46,322 nucleotides of DNA from Xanthobacteraceae bacterium (GCA_030037885.1 JASHPU010000247.1:1-46322), one strand, 5' to 3'; positions 32,350-42,037 are shown, counted from the first letter of the stretch. Notes: generated by a model not told the origin, from the letters alone. Made by a program: numbers and translations.

Positions 32350-32751
32350 TCAGCTCACGCAGGCCTGCGCGGTCGCGGCGTCGTGGCTGATGAAGCGGCA
32401 TTGGCAGCGCGGCGGCCGCTCCAGCACGGAAATCGTCACGGTGGTGATGCGGTCCTTGGCGATCACGATGCTGCACAGCGGAGCCATGGTGCCGGCAAAG
32501 CCGCCGGCCTGCAGTTGCAGCGTGCCGACGGGTTGGCGCAGGATGGCGCTGCCGTTTTTGATCGGCGCGAGCTTGACCGAATCGAGATAAAGCGCCGCAT
32601 GGATCGGCAGCCCGCTCGGCACCGTCTTGATCTCGACGTAGCCGGCGTCACCCGACGGCCGGCAGGCGACGATCACGGCGCCGACCACGGCGATGCTCGC
32701 CATCAGGCCGAGCACGCGGGTCTTGGCGATGTTCACGGCACGGCCCGTCAC
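32350..32751 (-). CDS. Predicted lipoprotein, unknown function
   Basis: A 133-residue protein starting at GTG. The N-terminus has a hydrophobic run ending in a lipobox-like VIVAC (Cys30), so it is probably attached to a membrane. The mature part (YVEIKTVPSGLPIHAALYLD, LQAGGFAGTMAPLCSIVIAK) is beta-rich, ending with several cysteines (RPPRCQCRF, AQACVS). I recognise no family. It follows directly, without a gap, on the coiled-coil exported protein gene and shares its operon. Confidence 0.62.
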   Translation of the reverse strand: MTGRAVNIAKTRVLGLMASIAVVGAVIVACRPSGDAGYVEIKTVPSGLPIHAALYLDSVKLAPIKNGSAILRQPVGTLQLQAGGFAGTMAPLCSIVIAKDRITTVTISVLERPPRCQCRFISHDAATAQACVS

Positions 32752-33402
32752 TCACGCTCCCGGCGGCTTGATGCCGCCGATCAGCTTGTTGAGCTGGTTC
32801 GAGGCGTCGCGGATGTCGTGCGACAGGCTGCGGATCACTTCGAGCGCCCGCTCAGCCTGGCGGATTTCCAGAAGCTCGCCGATGAAATCCTCGTTCTGCT
32901 GCAGCGTCTGCAAGAGCCCGGCGAATTGGCCGCGCGCGTCATCGAGCTCTTTGGTGGCGGCTTCGGTCTGCTCTTGCAGCTGCTGCCACTGCCCGATCAG
33001 ATACTGCCGCTCTTCCGGCTTGAAGCGGGTGTCCTGCTGCAACTCTCTGAGCTTGTCGTTGATATGCGCCAGGGCCTTGACGCCGAGCTGCGACACCGGG
33101 CCGTTGTCGGCGACGGCGCCGAGCAGCGCCGAGACCTCCGCGCGCAGCTCGTCGATCTCGGCGCGCGCCTTGGCGACGTCGGTGGTACGGTCGATGCTGG
33201 TTGCGCTGTCCTGGATGCGCCGGTTCAGATCCGGCACGCTTTTCTGGAAGTCTTCGAGCTGTTTGGAGAACTCGTCGACCGGCGAAGCGGCATTGGCGGC
33301 GTCGGCGGCGCGGGCGCTGCTGCCCGGCAGCGCCAGCGTCGCCGCAAGCATGGCCGCCATGACCAGTGGCAGGCGCGCGCAAACGATCTGCAACATTTTC
33401 AT
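32752..33402 (-). CDS. Exported coiled-coil protein, unknown function
   Basis: A 216-residue secreted protein: signal peptide MKMLQIVCARLPLVMAAMLA with cleavage near SARAAD, then an almost wholly alpha-helical, Gln/Glu/Lys-rich region with coiled-coil character (IDELRAEVSALLGAVADN, YLIGQWQQLQEQTEAATKEL). It ends SHDIRDASNQLNKLIGG. The ATG at 33402 is preferred because GAGGAG lies just upstream and the signal peptide then begins correctly. It is probably a periplasmic structural or scaffolding protein. It is transcribed with the downstream lipoprotein gene. Confidence 0.65.
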   Translation of the reverse strand: MKMLQIVCARLPLVMAAMLAATLALPGSSARAADAANAASPVDEFSKQLEDFQKSVPDLNRRIQDSATSIDRTTDVAKARAEIDELRAEVSALLGAVADNGPVSQLGVKALAHINDKLRELQQDTRFKPEERQYLIGQWQQLQEQTEAATKELDDARGQFAGLLQTLQQNEDFIGELLEIRQAERALEVIRSLSHDIRDASNQLNKLIGGIKPPGA

Positions 33403-33594
33403 CGCGACGCACTCCTCTACACACACGTAGCGCGAACAGACGTGTTCCGAATGCGGTTAAGTCCGGTTAGGAATAGTGGCGCAAGTGGGGCGCGCTGGCC
33501 ATGGCAAAAGCGAGCCGGGCATGGCCTGTTGGGTGAATATTCCGGGCGGCGCGAATTGCGTCCGGACGGCTGTTGCTTTTAGCATCGGCGGGCG

Positions 33595-34062
33595 ATGAGG
33601 GTGCAGCGCAAAAGAAAGCTCGATTCCGGCGCCATTTTTGTTGCGGCTTGTCTTGTGCTGGCCCTGGCCGGCGGCGGCTGCAGCGGCGGCGGTCTCATTG
33701 GCGCCAGTCCGGAGGCCGAAAAGCCTGCACCGCCACCGCCGCCGCAGCCCGAGCTCACGCCGCCCCCGGTCGACCTGGCCGGGCGCTGGCGGCTTGCCGC
33801 GGCAAATGGCGGCGCCTGTTTCATGACGTTCGGCGGCGTTGCCGGCGCTCCCGGCGGTCCCGCTGCGCAGGGCACGATCGCGCCGGAGGGCGGCTGCCCG
33901 GGCAATTTTTTTACCAGCCGCAAGTGGACATTCGAGGATGGCGAGCTGATCATTCGCGACTTCAAGGGGCAACAGCTGGCGCGGCTCGCCTATTCGGGCG
34001 ATCATTTCCAGGGCGAGGACGCGAGCGGCACGCTGACGCTCGGCAAGCAAGCCGCACGCTGA
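33595..34062 (+). CDS. AprI/Inh-type metalloprotease inhibitor domain protein
   Basis: A 155-residue exported protein. A signal sequence with a Gly/Cys end (VLALAGGGCSGGG) may be lipoprotein-like, though the lipobox is imperfect. A proline-rich linker (PAPPPPPQPELTPPP) follows, then a small beta-barrel domain of the protease-inhibitor AprI/Inh family: LAGRWRLAA, GGACFMTF, EGGCPGNFF (two Cys likely forming a disulfide), RKWTFEDGELIIRDFKG and ASGTLTL. Known members block serralysin-type proteases in the periplasm; no such protease is encoded here. A GST gene follows after 15 bases. Confidence 0.75.
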   Translation: MRVQRKRKLDSGAIFVAACLVLALAGGGCSGGGLIGASPEAEKPAPPPPPQPELTPPPVDLAGRWRLAAANGGACFMTFGGVAGAPGGPAAQGTIAPEGGCPGNFFTSRKWTFEDGELIIRDFKGQQLARLAYSGDHFQGEDASGTLTLGKQAAR

Positions 34063-34077
34063 ACGAAAGGAACCCGC

Positions 34078-34722
34078 ATGGCCGAATACGAGCTCTATTG
34101 CTTTGCCCAATCGGGCAACGCCTATCGGGCCGCGCTGATGCTCAACCTGATCGGCGCCGACTGGCGGCCGGTATTCGTCGATTTCTTCGGCGCCGGCGTG
34201 CAGCGCACGCCGCAGTTCCGCAGCACCGTCAACGAAATGGGCGAAGTGCCGGTGCTCGTGCACGGCGGCAAGAAGCTCAGCCAATCCGGCGTTATCCTCA
34301 CCTACCTCGCCGAGCGCAGCAAAAAATTTCTGCCGCAAGGCGACGAGGCGCGCCTCGAGGCGCTGCGCTGGATCATTTTCGACAATCAGAAAGTCAACGG
34401 CATGCTCGGGACGTACCGCTTCCTGCGCTGTTTCGCCAAGCCGGCCGGACAACCCGCCGTGCTGGAATTTCTGAAAGGCCGCATCGACAACGCGCTCGGC
34501 ATCCTCGACAAGCGGCTGGCCAAAGGCCCGTATCTGCTCGGCGCCGCGCCGACCATCGCCGACCTGTCGCTGCTGGCGTATCTCTACTATCCGGCCGACG
34601 AATTCGGTTTCGATATTGCGGCTGAGCACGGCAACATCGGCGCTTGGCTTGGGCGCCTCAAAAAGCTGCCCGGCTGGGTGCATCCCTACGATCTGATGCC
34701 CGGCCACCCGCTGCCGACGTAA
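34078..34722 (+). CDS. Glutathione S-transferase family protein
   Basis: A 214-residue cytosolic GST. The N-terminal thioredoxin-like domain reads YELYCFAQSGNAYRAALMLN, with the Pro before a beta-strand and Ser in GEVPVLVHGGKKLSQSGVIL. The C-terminal helical domain contains the conserved capping region TIADLSLLAYLYY. It likely conjugates or reduces small electrophiles with glutathione; the substrate is unknown. AAAGGAA precedes the ATG. Confidence 0.88.
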   Translation: MAEYELYCFAQSGNAYRAALMLNLIGADWRPVFVDFFGAGVQRTPQFRSTVNEMGEVPVLVHGGKKLSQSGVILTYLAERSKKFLPQGDEARLEALRWIIFDNQKVNGMLGTYRFLRCFAKPAGQPAVLEFLKGRIDNALGILDKRLAKGPYLLGAAPTIADLSLLAYLYYPADEFGFDIAAEHGNIGAWLGRLKKLPGWVHPYDLMPGHPLPT

Positions 34723-34737
34723 GCGCCTTCGACTTGC

Positions 34738-34825
34738 GCTCGTCCCCGCGAAAGCGGGACGCAGCCGAATTCACCATAGAATCGGAGCACGCTGTCTGGA
34801 TTCCCGCTTGCGCGGGAATGAGCGG
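34738..34825. repeat. Intergenic palindromic repeat, family B
   Basis: Left arm GCTCGTCCCCGCGAAAGCGGG and right arm GATTCCCGCTTGCGCGGGAA frame a 40-base spacer; the outer bases CGCT and AGCG also pair. It is related to the copy at 3156-3231, with the two arm types in swapped order. It lies between two convergent genes. Confidence 0.78.
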
Positions 34826-34841
34826 ATTGATCAGCGCGGCG

Positions 34842-35741
34842 TCAGTTCAGCCGCGACGGCCGCTCCTCGTCGTCGGGCGGCCGGACCAGACCGGCGGCGA
34901 GCGGCGGCGACGGCGTTGCCGGCGGCTGCGGCTCCGGCCGCGCTTCGCGCGAGCGGCGTTCATAGCCGCGATAGGACAGCCAGCCGAACGGCAAGGTCGA
35001 AAGGTAGGCGAGCGTGCCGACGGTGAGCAGCTCCCACGGATAGGCGATCAACAACGCGAAGAACAAAACCACGGCGAGGATCACCGGCCCGACCAGTTCG
35101 GGCGGCACGCGGTTGCCGACGCGCTTTCCGGAAAACACCGGCAGCCGCGACACCATCAACGAAGCGATGCCAACCGTGTAAACCAGCGTCAGGTCGATCA
35201 GCGGCAACGAGCGCGGCAGGCCGAGAAACGACGCGTAGATCGGCAACAGCACGGTGATGGCGCCGGCCGGCGCCGGCATGCCGACAAAGAAATGGCTGGT
35301 CCAGGCCGGCCGGTCCGGGTCCTCCAGCATCACGTTGAAACGGGCCAAGCGCAGGCCGGCGCAGATCGCGAACACCAGGGCGGCAATCCAGCCAGCCGAT
35401 TTCAGCTCGTGCAGGCCCCAGAAGTAGAGGATCAGCGCCGGCGCCACGCCGAAATTGACGAAGTCGGAGAGACTGTCGAGCTCGGCGCCGAACCGCGAGG
35501 TGCCCTTCAGGAGCCGGGCGAGACGGCCGTCGATGGCGTCGAGAATCGCGGCGAACACGATGGCCGCGAGCGCCAACGCATAGTGGTCCTCGAACGCCAT
35601 GCGGATCGCGGTCAACCCGGCGCACAGCGCCAACAGCGTGACCACGTTCGGCACCAGCACGCGCACCGGAATGCGGCGGAAGCGCCGCCGCCGCAGCCGC
35701 GGCAGTCGTGGTCCGCGCCTATCGCGTTCGGGCTTGACCAT
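34842..35741 (-). CDS. pssA: CDP-diacylglycerol-serine O-phosphatidyltransferase
   Basis: A 299-residue integral membrane enzyme that makes phosphatidylserine from CDP-diacylglycerol and serine. The CDP-alcohol phosphotransferase signature DG-x2-AR-x8-G-x3-D-x3-D is complete: DGRLAR, then G-AEL-D-SLS-D. About eight hydrophobic segments follow a basic Arg-rich N-terminus. The ATG at 35741 (MVKPERDRRG) is preferred; an in-frame start at 35777 adds 12 residues. The upstream psd gene converts its product to phosphatidylethanolamine, so the two form a pathway operon. The C-terminal 40 residues are Pro/Arg/Glu-rich and not part of the fold. Confidence 0.93.
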   Translation of the reverse strand: MVKPERDRRGPRLPRLRRRRFRRIPVRVLVPNVVTLLALCAGLTAIRMAFEDHYALALAAIVFAAILDAIDGRLARLLKGTSRFGAELDSLSDFVNFGVAPALILYFWGLHELKSAGWIAALVFAICAGLRLARFNVMLEDPDRPAWTSHFFVGMPAPAGAITVLLPIYASFLGLPRSLPLIDLTLVYTVGIASLMVSRLPVFSGKRVGNRVPPELVGPVILAVVLFFALLIAYPWELLTVGTLAYLSTLPFGWLSYRGYERRSREARPEPQPPATPSPPLAAGLVRPPDDEERPSRLN

Positions 35742-35797
35742 GGCGGCAATATAACGTTTCGGGCCGCGGCCTGCCATCGGCGGCCGGACGACGTGTA

Positions 35798-36499
35798 TTA
35801 GCCGACGCGGAACGTCCGGCCCGCGTCAGGCGCCGCAAAATCGGCGAGCACGGTTTCGCCGGCAATGGCGATCTGGCCCTGGGCGACCAAAGCCCGCGTT
35901 CCTTCGGGCAGATAAACGTCGACCCGCGAGCCGAAGCGGATCATGCCGATGCGCTGGCCGGCGGCGACCGCCTCGCGCTCGCGCACGAACGGCACGATGC
36001 GCCGCGCCACGAGGCCGGCGATCTGGATCACGCCGATGCGCGTGCCGGCGGCGGTTGCGATGACGAAGGCGTTGCGCTCGTTGTCTTCGCTCGCTTTGTC
36101 GAGGTCGGCATTGAAGAATTTGCCGGCGCGATAGACCACGCGCTCGATGCGCCCGGCCACCGGGCTGCGGTTCACGTGGCAGTCGAACACGCTCATGAAG
36201 ATGGAGACGCGCGGCAGCGGCCGGCTGCCGAGCGCAAGCTCGGCCGGCGGCACGGCGTTGACGATCTGGCTGACGCGGCCGTCGGCCGGCGCCACCACGA
36301 TGCCGTCGCGCACCGGCGTCACCCGCGGCGGGTCGCGGAAGAAATAGGCGCACCACAAGGTCGCCACGGTGCCGAGCCAGCCGAGCGGCGACCACAGCCA
36401 GAACAGGACGAGGCTCACCAGCGCGAGGCCGCCGACGAACGGATAGCCCTCGGGATGAATCGGCGACAGCTGCGAGCGGATGGATTTGAGGACGGACAT
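35798..36499 (-). CDS. psd: Phosphatidylserine decarboxylase proenzyme
   Basis: A 233-residue short-type Psd that decarboxylates phosphatidylserine to phosphatidylethanolamine. It has one N-terminal hydrophobic region ([17 protein letters not shown]) and the family blocks [22 protein letters not shown] and [15 protein letters not shown]. The self-cleavage site is in [13 protein letters not shown], where the Ser becomes the pyruvoyl group of the alpha chain. The start is the ATG with GAGGACGG upstream. It precedes pssA by 56 bases on the same strand. Confidence 0.93.
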   Translation of the reverse strand: MSVLKSIRSQLSPIHPEGYPFVGGLALVSLVLFWLWSPLGWLGTVATLWCAYFFRDPPRVTPVRDGIVVAPADGRVSQIVNAVPPAELALGSRPLPRVSIFMSVFDCHVNRSPVAGRIERVVYRAGKFFNADLDKASEDNERNAFVIATAAGTRIGVIQIAGLVARRIVPFVREREAVAAGQRIGMIRFGSRVDVYLPEGTRALVAQGQIAIAGETVLADFAAPDAGRTFRVG

Positions 36500-36557
36500 G
36501 ATTAAGCTGAGCGCTTCGCGCCGCTGTGGCATTTTATCATTCTGTTTGTCGCCGACA

Positions 36558-38516
36558 TCACTCCGCCGCATCGGCGGCCGGCACGAGCGCCTCGTGCGCT
36601 TCGAGCAGTCCCGGCGGGTTGCGGTTCGGCGCGATCTCTCCCTCGGCGGCCTCATCGAGGATCTCGCGCGCGAGCTGCGCCTCGCGCTGGCGATTCCACA
36701 TGCTGGCATAAAGCCCGCCGCGCGCGAGCAACTGGTCGTGGCTGCCGCGCTCGACGATGGCGCCCTTATCGAGCACCAGAATCTGGTCGGCGCCGACGAT
36801 GGTGGAAAGCCGGTGCGCGATGACCAGCGTGGTGCGGTTCTTGGCGACGCGGTCGAGCGCGTCCTGGATGTCCTTTTCGGTGTGGCTGTCGAGCGCCGAG
36901 GTCGCTTCGTCGAGCACCAGGATCGGCGGCGCCTTGAGGATGGTGCGGGCGATGGCGACGCGTTGCTTCTCGCCGCCGGAGAGCTTTAAGCCGCGCTCGC
37001 CGACCTCGGTCTCGTAGCCCTTGGGCGCGAGCCGGATGAAGCCGTCGATCTGCGCCAACCGCGCCGCCTCCTCGACTTCGGCGTCGCTGGCGTCCCAGCG
37101 GCCGTAGCGAATGTTGTAGCGGATGGTGTCGTTGAACAGCACGGTGTCCTGCGGCATCATGCCGACGGCGGCGCGCAGCGATGACTGCGTCACGTCGCGG
37201 ACATCCTGACCGTCGATCAGGATGCGGCCGCCGCTCACGTCGTAGAAGCGGAACAACAGGCGCGAGATCGTCGATTTGCCGGCGCCGGATGGCCCGACGA
37301 TGGCCACCGTGTACCCGGCCTTGACCTCGAAGCTCAGGCCTTTAAGGATCGGCCGCGCCGGCTCGTAGCCGAACGTCACGTCGTCGAAACGGATGGTGCC
37401 GGCGCGCACCGCAAGCGGCCGCGCCTCCGGCCGGTCGGCGATCTCCGGCTTGCGCGCCAGCATCGCGAACATGAGCTCGATGTCGATCACCGCCTGCTTG
37501 ATCTCGCGGTACAGCATGCCCATGAAGTTGAGCGGCTGGTAGAGCTGGATCATTATGGCGTTGATCATGACGAAGTCGCCGACCGTGTTGGTGCCGCGTT
37601 CGATGCCGTGGGCGCACAGCACCATGGCCGCGGCGAGCCCAAGCGTGAACACCACCGCCTGCCCGGCATTGAGCACCACCAGCGACACATAGGATCGCAC
37701 GCTCGCATCTTCGTAGCGCGCCATGGCGCGGTCGTAGCGCCTGGTCTCGCGTTCCTCGGCGGAGAAATATTTGACGGTCTCGTAGTTGAGCAGCGAGTCG
37801 ATGGCCTTGGCGTTGGCGTCGCTGTCGCTGGTATTCATCTCGCGGCGGATGCCGATGCGCCACTCGGTGGCGAAGAACGTGAACGCGATGTAGAGCGCGA
37901 CCGTGAGCAGGATCACGATCAGATAACGCCAGTCGAAGTGGAACAGCAGCACCCAGGCGACCAGCACGATCTCGACCACGGTGGGCGCGAGTTGCAGCAG
38001 CACCATGCGCACGATGGTCTCGATGGCGTCGCGCCCGCGCTGCAGCACGCGCGTGAGCCCGCCGGTCTTGCGCTCGAGATGAAAGCGCAGCGAGAGCAGA
38101 TGCATGTGCTCGAACGTGCGTATCGCCAGCCGCCGCACCGCGTGCATCGCCACCTTGGCGAAAACGCCGTCGCGCGCCTGGGTGAGCAGCGCCATCAGGA
38201 TGCGCATGCCGCCATAGGCGAGCGTCATGGCGATCGGCGTCGCCAGCGTCCAGGCGATGACGTTGTCGGGGCCGACCGGCGCGGTGCCGTGGCCGGCGAG
38301 CGCGTCGGTCGCCCATTTGAAGGTGAACGGCACCGCGATGGTGGCGAACTTCGCCGCGAGGATCAGCACCGTGGCGAATACCACGCGCGCCTTCAGATCG
38401 CGGCGGCCGGCCGGCCATATGTAAGGCCACAGATGCAGGAGCGTCGACAACAGCGCGCCGCCGTCGGCGCCGACCTCGCGCTGCAAACTGTGGGCGGGGC
38501 GTTGGAAATCGCTCAT
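36558..38516 (-). CDS. ABC transporter, Atm1/heavy-metal-tolerance type (fused permease-ATPase)
   Basis: A 652-residue half-transporter acting as a homodimer. Six transmembrane helices span about residues 35-330, including the [12 protein letters not shown] block typical of Atm1/HMT-type exporters of glutathione-linked compounds. The ATPase has Walker [11 protein letters not shown]-loop [12 protein letters not shown], signature [13 protein letters not shown], Walker [13 protein letters not shown] and H-loop VIAHRLST, all intact. Atm1 relatives export glutathione polysulfide or metal-glutathione complexes for Fe-S assembly and metal tolerance. Confidence 0.92.
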   Translation of the reverse strand: MSDFQRPAHSLQREVGADGGALLSTLLHLWPYIWPAGRRDLKARVVFATVLILAAKFATIAVPFTFKWATDALAGHGTAPVGPDNVIAWTLATPIAMTLAYGGMRILMALLTQARDGVFAKVAMHAVRRLAIRTFEHMHLLSLRFHLERKTGGLTRVLQRGRDAIETIVRMVLLQLAPTVVEIVLVAWVLLFHFDWRYLIVILLTVALYIAFTFFATEWRIGIRREMNTSDSDANAKAIDSLLNYETVKYFSAEERETRRYDRAMARYEDASVRSYVSLVVLNAGQAVVFTLGLAAAMVLCAHGIERGTNTVGDFVMINAIMIQLYQPLNFMGMLYREIKQAVIDIELMFAMLARKPEIADRPEARPLAVRAGTIRFDDVTFGYEPARPILKGLSFEVKAGYTVAIVGPSGAGKSTISRLLFRFYDVSGGRILIDGQDVRDVTQSSLRAAVGMMPQDTVLFNDTIRYNIRYGRWDASDAEVEEAARLAQIDGFIRLAPKGYETEVGERGLKLSGGEKQRVAIARTILKAPPILVLDEATSALDSHTEKDIQDALDRVAKNRTTLVIAHRLSTIVGADQILVLDKGAIVERGSHDQLLARGGLYASMWNRQREAQLAREILDEAAEGEIAPNRNPPGLLEAHEALVPAADAAE

Positions 38517-38627
38517 CGACAGACCGGGTACCCACCAGCGGCGATCGCGCCGCCAGCGTCATATAGAGCGTCCTATCGTGCTTCGCACTGCCGCGCCGCA
38601 AAGAGTATACACTGCGCTCGGGCAATG

Positions 38628-38912
38628 CTAAGTCGAGATATCCGCAAAAAGTAGAGGCGGAACGGCCGCACCGGCCCTCCTTGCCCGCTCTTCGAGGATT
38701 TCGCGCGTCAGCGCGTGCGCCGCAACGTCAAGATTTCCCTGCGCAATGGTCCGCGCCACCTCCTGGGACACGTTATGGAAGCGGATGGCGCCGGGGTGTA
38801 GGGTAGCGGCCGCCCGGCAAACTTCGATCTCGGGTTGCACGCCGGCACCGTGGAGATGTTTTCGGCCCGCTCGTTCACGCCATCGCTTGCAGCGGCCGCT
38901 CATCGAGGTCAC
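38628..38912 (-). CDS. Possible small hypothetical protein or gene remnant
   Basis: A 94-residue open frame in the 422-base gap between the ABC transporter and the LOG gene. The second half (HNVSQEVARTIAQGNLDVAA, HALTREILEERARRAG) has a helical, protein-like composition; the first 25 residues are Arg-rich and less convincing. I recognise no family, and no good ribosome site is seen. It could be the tail of a degraded gene. The rest of the gap shows nothing clear. Confidence 0.25.
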   Translation of the reverse strand: MTSMSGRCKRWRERAGRKHLHGAGVQPEIEVCRAAATLHPGAIRFHNVSQEVARTIAQGNLDVAAHALTREILEERARRAGAAVPPLLFADIST

Positions 38913-38938
38913 ATCTATCTGCCAATGAGAATTACTCC

Positions 38939-39541
38939 ATGAGCAAAATCAGCGCGCTGTGCGTCTATTGCGGATCGAGCCCCGGCAGCGACCCGGCGTT
39001 CGTCGAGGCGGCGCATGCGCTCGGTAAAACGCTCGCACAGAACCGCGTGCGGCTCGTGTACGGGGGCGGCTCGGTCGGGCTGATGGGAGCACTTGCCGAA
39101 GCAGTGCTGGAGCACGGCGGACAAGTCACGGGCATTATTCCCGAATTTCTGGCCCCCCGGGAACAGCCCGGTCGCCTACCTCAGGAACTGGTTATTACCA
39201 GAGACATGCACGAGCGAAAGCGCAAGATGTTTGAACGCGCCGATGCCTTCGTAGCGCTGCCCGGAGGAGTGGGAACATTGGAAGAATTGGTCGAACAGCT
39301 TACGTGGCTTCAAGTCGGGCGTCACCGAAAGCCCGTCCTCCTTGCGAATATCAAAGGATTTTGGAATCCGTTCCGCGTTCTGCTGGACCATATGAAACGG
39401 CTCGAATTCATTTATAATGATCGAAACATAAATCTCCTGGTGACCGACCGGGTTGAAGACATCCTGCCTACGCTCAGTCAATTCGCCACCGGCGTCTCCG
39501 GTGCTGAGAATGGAATGGCGGTGTCAACGGAGCAGCTGTGA
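38939..39541 (+). CDS. LOG-family nucleotide 5'-monophosphate nucleosidase
   Basis: A 200-residue protein of the LOG/TIGR00730 family. The start CVYCGSSPGSDPAFVEAA, the VYGGGSVGLMGALAEAV block and the signature PGGVGTLEELVEQLTW (with Arg/Lys in HERKRKMFERADAFVALPGG) are complete, so it should be active. Members release bases from nucleotide monophosphates; in plants and their associates they make free cytokinins. Codon use and GC are lower than in the neighbours. GMP reductase follows on the same strand after 105 bases, and both may act on purine nucleotides. Confidence 0.9.
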   Translation: MSKISALCVYCGSSPGSDPAFVEAAHALGKTLAQNRVRLVYGGGSVGLMGALAEAVLEHGGQVTGIIPEFLAPREQPGRLPQELVITRDMHERKRKMFERADAFVALPGGVGTLEELVEQLTWLQVGRHRKPVLLANIKGFWNPFRVLLDHMKRLEFIYNDRNINLLVTDRVEDILPTLSQFATGVSGAENGMAVSTEQL

Positions 39542-39646
39542 TGCTCATTCCAGGCGCGGCGATCCCGCCTTTGCTCGATACGCGGGCTGTGGCGCATATT
39601 GTCCGCCGAAGCGCGGAGCCTTGACACCTGCTCAGGTGAGGTTGAG

Positions 39647-40690
39647 GTGCACATCGAATCTGATCTTAAACTGGATTTCAGCGATGTTTTGATCCGTCCC
39701 AAACGCTCAACTCTGCGTTCCCGGGCGGAAGTCGACATCACGCGGACGTTTCGCTTCCGGCATCCAGGTAGCGAATGGACTGGATTTCCCCTGATCGCGT
39801 CCAATATGGACACGATCGGCACGACTCGCATGGCGCGTGCGCTGGTCCAGTTCAACGCCATGGCTGCGCTTCACAAGCATTATTCCGCGGACACTCTCGT
39901 CGAATTCTTCGCAAATGAAGATTCACGGAATACGTTTTACACGATGGGTAACACCGATGCCGACCTGGAAAAGTTCACTTACGTAAAGTCCAAAGCGCAT
40001 TTAACCAAGCTCAACATTGACGTCGCCAACGGTTACACCGAGAATTTCTTGGAGAACGTCGCGCGAATTCGGGCGGCGAGCCCGGATGCGATACTCATGG
40101 CGGGAAGCATCGTTACAGCCGAAATGGCGGAAGCTCTCATTCTGGCCGGCGCGGATATAGTAAGGGTGGGAATTGGTTCCGGCTCGGTGTGCACGACTCG
40201 AGATCTGACGGGCGTCGGCTATCCGCAGCTGTCCGCGGTCATCGAATGTGCCGACGCTGCGCATGGCTTGAAGGGGCATGTCTGCTCGGACGGCGGCTGC
40301 ACGGCGCCGGGTGATATCGCCAAGGCATTCGGCGGTGGCGCCGATTTCGTGATGATCGGCGGGATGCTTGCGGGGCATCGCGAATGTGGCGGCGAAATTC
40401 GATACGAGACGCGCGATGGAGAAGACGTGCCGGTGGCGATGCAATTTTACGGAATGTCTTCTGATACGGCGATGAAAAAACATTACGGCGGGGTAGCCGA
40501 ATATCGGGCGTCTGAAGGACGGACAGTCGACGTGCCGTATAAAGGCTGCGTGAGTGAGACCATGCAAGAGATCACCGGCGGTTTGCGATCGATGATGACT
40601 TATATAGGTGCAGTCAGATTGAAGGAGGTGCCGAAGCGAACCACGTTCGTGATCACGAGCTCGCAGCGCGACAAACTTTTTAACAAGTGA
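39647..40690 (+). CDS. guaC: GMP reductase
   Basis: A 347-residue TIM-barrel enzyme of the IMPDH/GMPR family, reducing GMP to IMP with NADPH. The N-terminal [20 protein letters not shown] is diagnostic. The catalytic Cys loop is [17 protein letters not shown], and the phosphate-binding region [20 protein letters not shown] follows. The GTG at 39647 is chosen because the resulting length equals that of E. coli GuaC and a GAGG-containing ribosome site is just upstream; upstream in-frame codons lack protein character. GC is low for the window (a hand count of 39901-39960 gives 26 of 60). Confidence 0.92.
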   Translation: MHIESDLKLDFSDVLIRPKRSTLRSRAEVDITRTFRFRHPGSEWTGFPLIASNMDTIGTTRMARALVQFNAMAALHKHYSADTLVEFFANEDSRNTFYTMGNTDADLEKFTYVKSKAHLTKLNIDVANGYTENFLENVARIRAASPDAILMAGSIVTAEMAEALILAGADIVRVGIGSGSVCTTRDLTGVGYPQLSAVIECADAAHGLKGHVCSDGGCTAPGDIAKAFGGGADFVMIGGMLAGHRECGGEIRYETRDGEDVPVAMQFYGMSSDTAMKKHYGGVAEYRASEGRTVDVPYKGCVSETMQEITGGLRSMMTYIGAVRLKEVPKRTTFVITSSQRDKLFNK

Positions 40691-40747
40691 GGGCAGCCCA
40701 ACAGACCGATTTTGACCGATCGCGCCTTTGCTGCTTGTCGGCGCTTT

Positions 40748-41134
40748 TTATCCCGCCCCATCCTTCAAGAACGTCACCGCCTCGATGCGGTTGCCGTCCC
40801 AGTCGCGGATGAAGGCGGCGTAATAGTGCGCCGAATAACGCGGCCGCTCGCCGGGTGCGCCGTCCGACTTGGCGCCGGCGGCGAGCGCGGCGGCATGGAA
40901 GGCCTCGACCGCCGCAATATCCGGCGCGCGCAGGCAGATATGCGCGCCACTGTCCTCAGACGCCGGCTCGAGCTGCGGCCGTTCATTGAGCCAAAACTCC
41001 GCATAGCTCTTGCCGTAGCCGACGCTGTTCGGCCATTCGCGCACGCGCGTCATGCCGAGCGGTTTTAGGAGCGCGTCGTAAAACCGCGCCGCGGCTTTGA
41101 GCTCGCGCACCGCGATGGAAATATGGTCGATCAT
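40748..41134 (-). CDS. VOC (glyoxalase/bleomycin-resistance) superfamily protein
   Basis: A 128-residue single VOC domain made of two beta-alpha-beta-beta-beta units. Metal-ligand positions are visible in MIDHISIAV (His), GAHICLRAP and GNRIEAV (Glu). It probably acts on a small metabolite as a lyase, isomerase or dioxygenase; no substrate can be assigned. The ATG at 41134 follows GAGAGG closely and gives the normal family start. Confidence 0.82.
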   Translation of the reverse strand: MIDHISIAVRELKAAARFYDALLKPLGMTRVREWPNSVGYGKSYAEFWLNERPQLEPASEDSGAHICLRAPDIAAVEAFHAAALAAGAKSDGAPGERPRYSAHYYAAFIRDWDGNRIEAVTFLKDGAG

Positions 41135-41173
41135 GCACCTCTCTCGCACGTCACGGAATTTTACGTTCGCATC

Positions 41174-42037
41174 CTAACGGGCCGGGCAGGCTTGCGATGC
41201 GGCGTCGTTCAAGAACCGGGCGAGGCGAAGACCAGCGATGCCGAGCTGGCGGTCCATGATCGGCAGCACGTCGCGCAGATAGCGGTCGTCCAGGACGTCG
41301 TCGGCCGGCCGCAAATACCAGACGGTCTGCGCCGCCTTATGGGTGTCTTCCGCCCAAGCGATAAACGTCTTCTCGTCGATCGGCGCGTGATTGGCGGCGG
41401 GATCTTCCGCCTTGGCCTCCGCAGTCTTCAGCCAGCCATTCTCCAGCCGATCCACATAGGCGCCCCAATCCCACACCGTCCTTTGAATGAGCGTCTCGTC
41501 CCAGGCCATGTGAAAGTTCACCGGCGTGTGGGCGACCGCGCAGGTCGGGCAATCGAGCAGCCCGCGCATGAAGACGTCGACCGCAATCTCGTTGCCGCCC
41601 TTCTTCTCCTTCACGGTATGCAGCGGCTGATGGATGTCGCCGACCAGATGCACGGCGAATTTCAGCGCTTGCACCTGCGCCTCGCCGGTCGCGCAGCGCA
41701 AATCCTTTTGCACGCGGTCGAGAGCGGCGATGATGCAGTCGCCGCTCTGTTTGTTCGGCCGGCAATCGCGCGCTGCGTCGTAGGTCGTCACGTTGAGCGG
41801 AATGTCGACGAAATGCCATTGCTCGGTCTCCGGATGCGTGGCGCGATAATCGTCGGCCCAGCTCGCGATCGACGCCAGCGAGCGGCCCTTGAGCAGTTTG
41901 CGGACAAGCTGCGTGGCGGGCGCCGACAGCCGCGGCTGCGCGACCTCGGCGACGATCGAATGGCCCTCCGGCCCCCACGCCGCCGCCGGTCCGACCAACC
42001 CACACGTGAATGCGGCGGCTAAAGCTATCGATCGCAT
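41174..42037 (-). CDS. S1/P1-type zinc nuclease, secreted
   Basis: A 287-residue exported nuclease/phosphatase of the S1/P1 family, cutting single-stranded nucleic acids with three zinc ions. The signal peptide ends just before AWGPEGHSIVAEVA, so the mature protein begins with the Trp that serves as a metal ligand. Other ligands are in ASWADDYR, WHFVDIP, KFAVHLVGDIHQPLH (His-x3-Asp-x2-His) and the later FHMAWDETL (His-x3-Asp). It may scavenge phosphate or nucleotides from environmental DNA or RNA. Confidence 0.92.
   Translation of the reverse strand: MRSIALAAAFTCGLVGPAAAWGPEGHSIVAEVAQPRLSAPATQLVRKLLKGRSLASIASWADDYRATHPETEQWHFVDIPLNVTTYDAARDCRPNKQSGDCIIAALDRVQKDLRCATGEAQVQALKFAVHLVGDIHQPLHTVKEKKGGNEIAVDVFMRGLLDCPTCAVAHTPVNFHMAWDETLIQRTVWDWGAYVDRLENGWLKTAEAKAEDPAANHAPIDEKTFIAWAEDTHKAAQTVWYLRPADDVLDDRYLRDVLPIMDRQLGIAGLRLARFLNDAASQACPAR

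Noticed and set aside
32123-32476. Minus-strand open frame upstream of and overlapping the HigB-like toxin
   Set aside because: It joins the antisense tail of the lipoprotein region to the promoter DNA of the toxin-antitoxin module; no ribosome site or family match.
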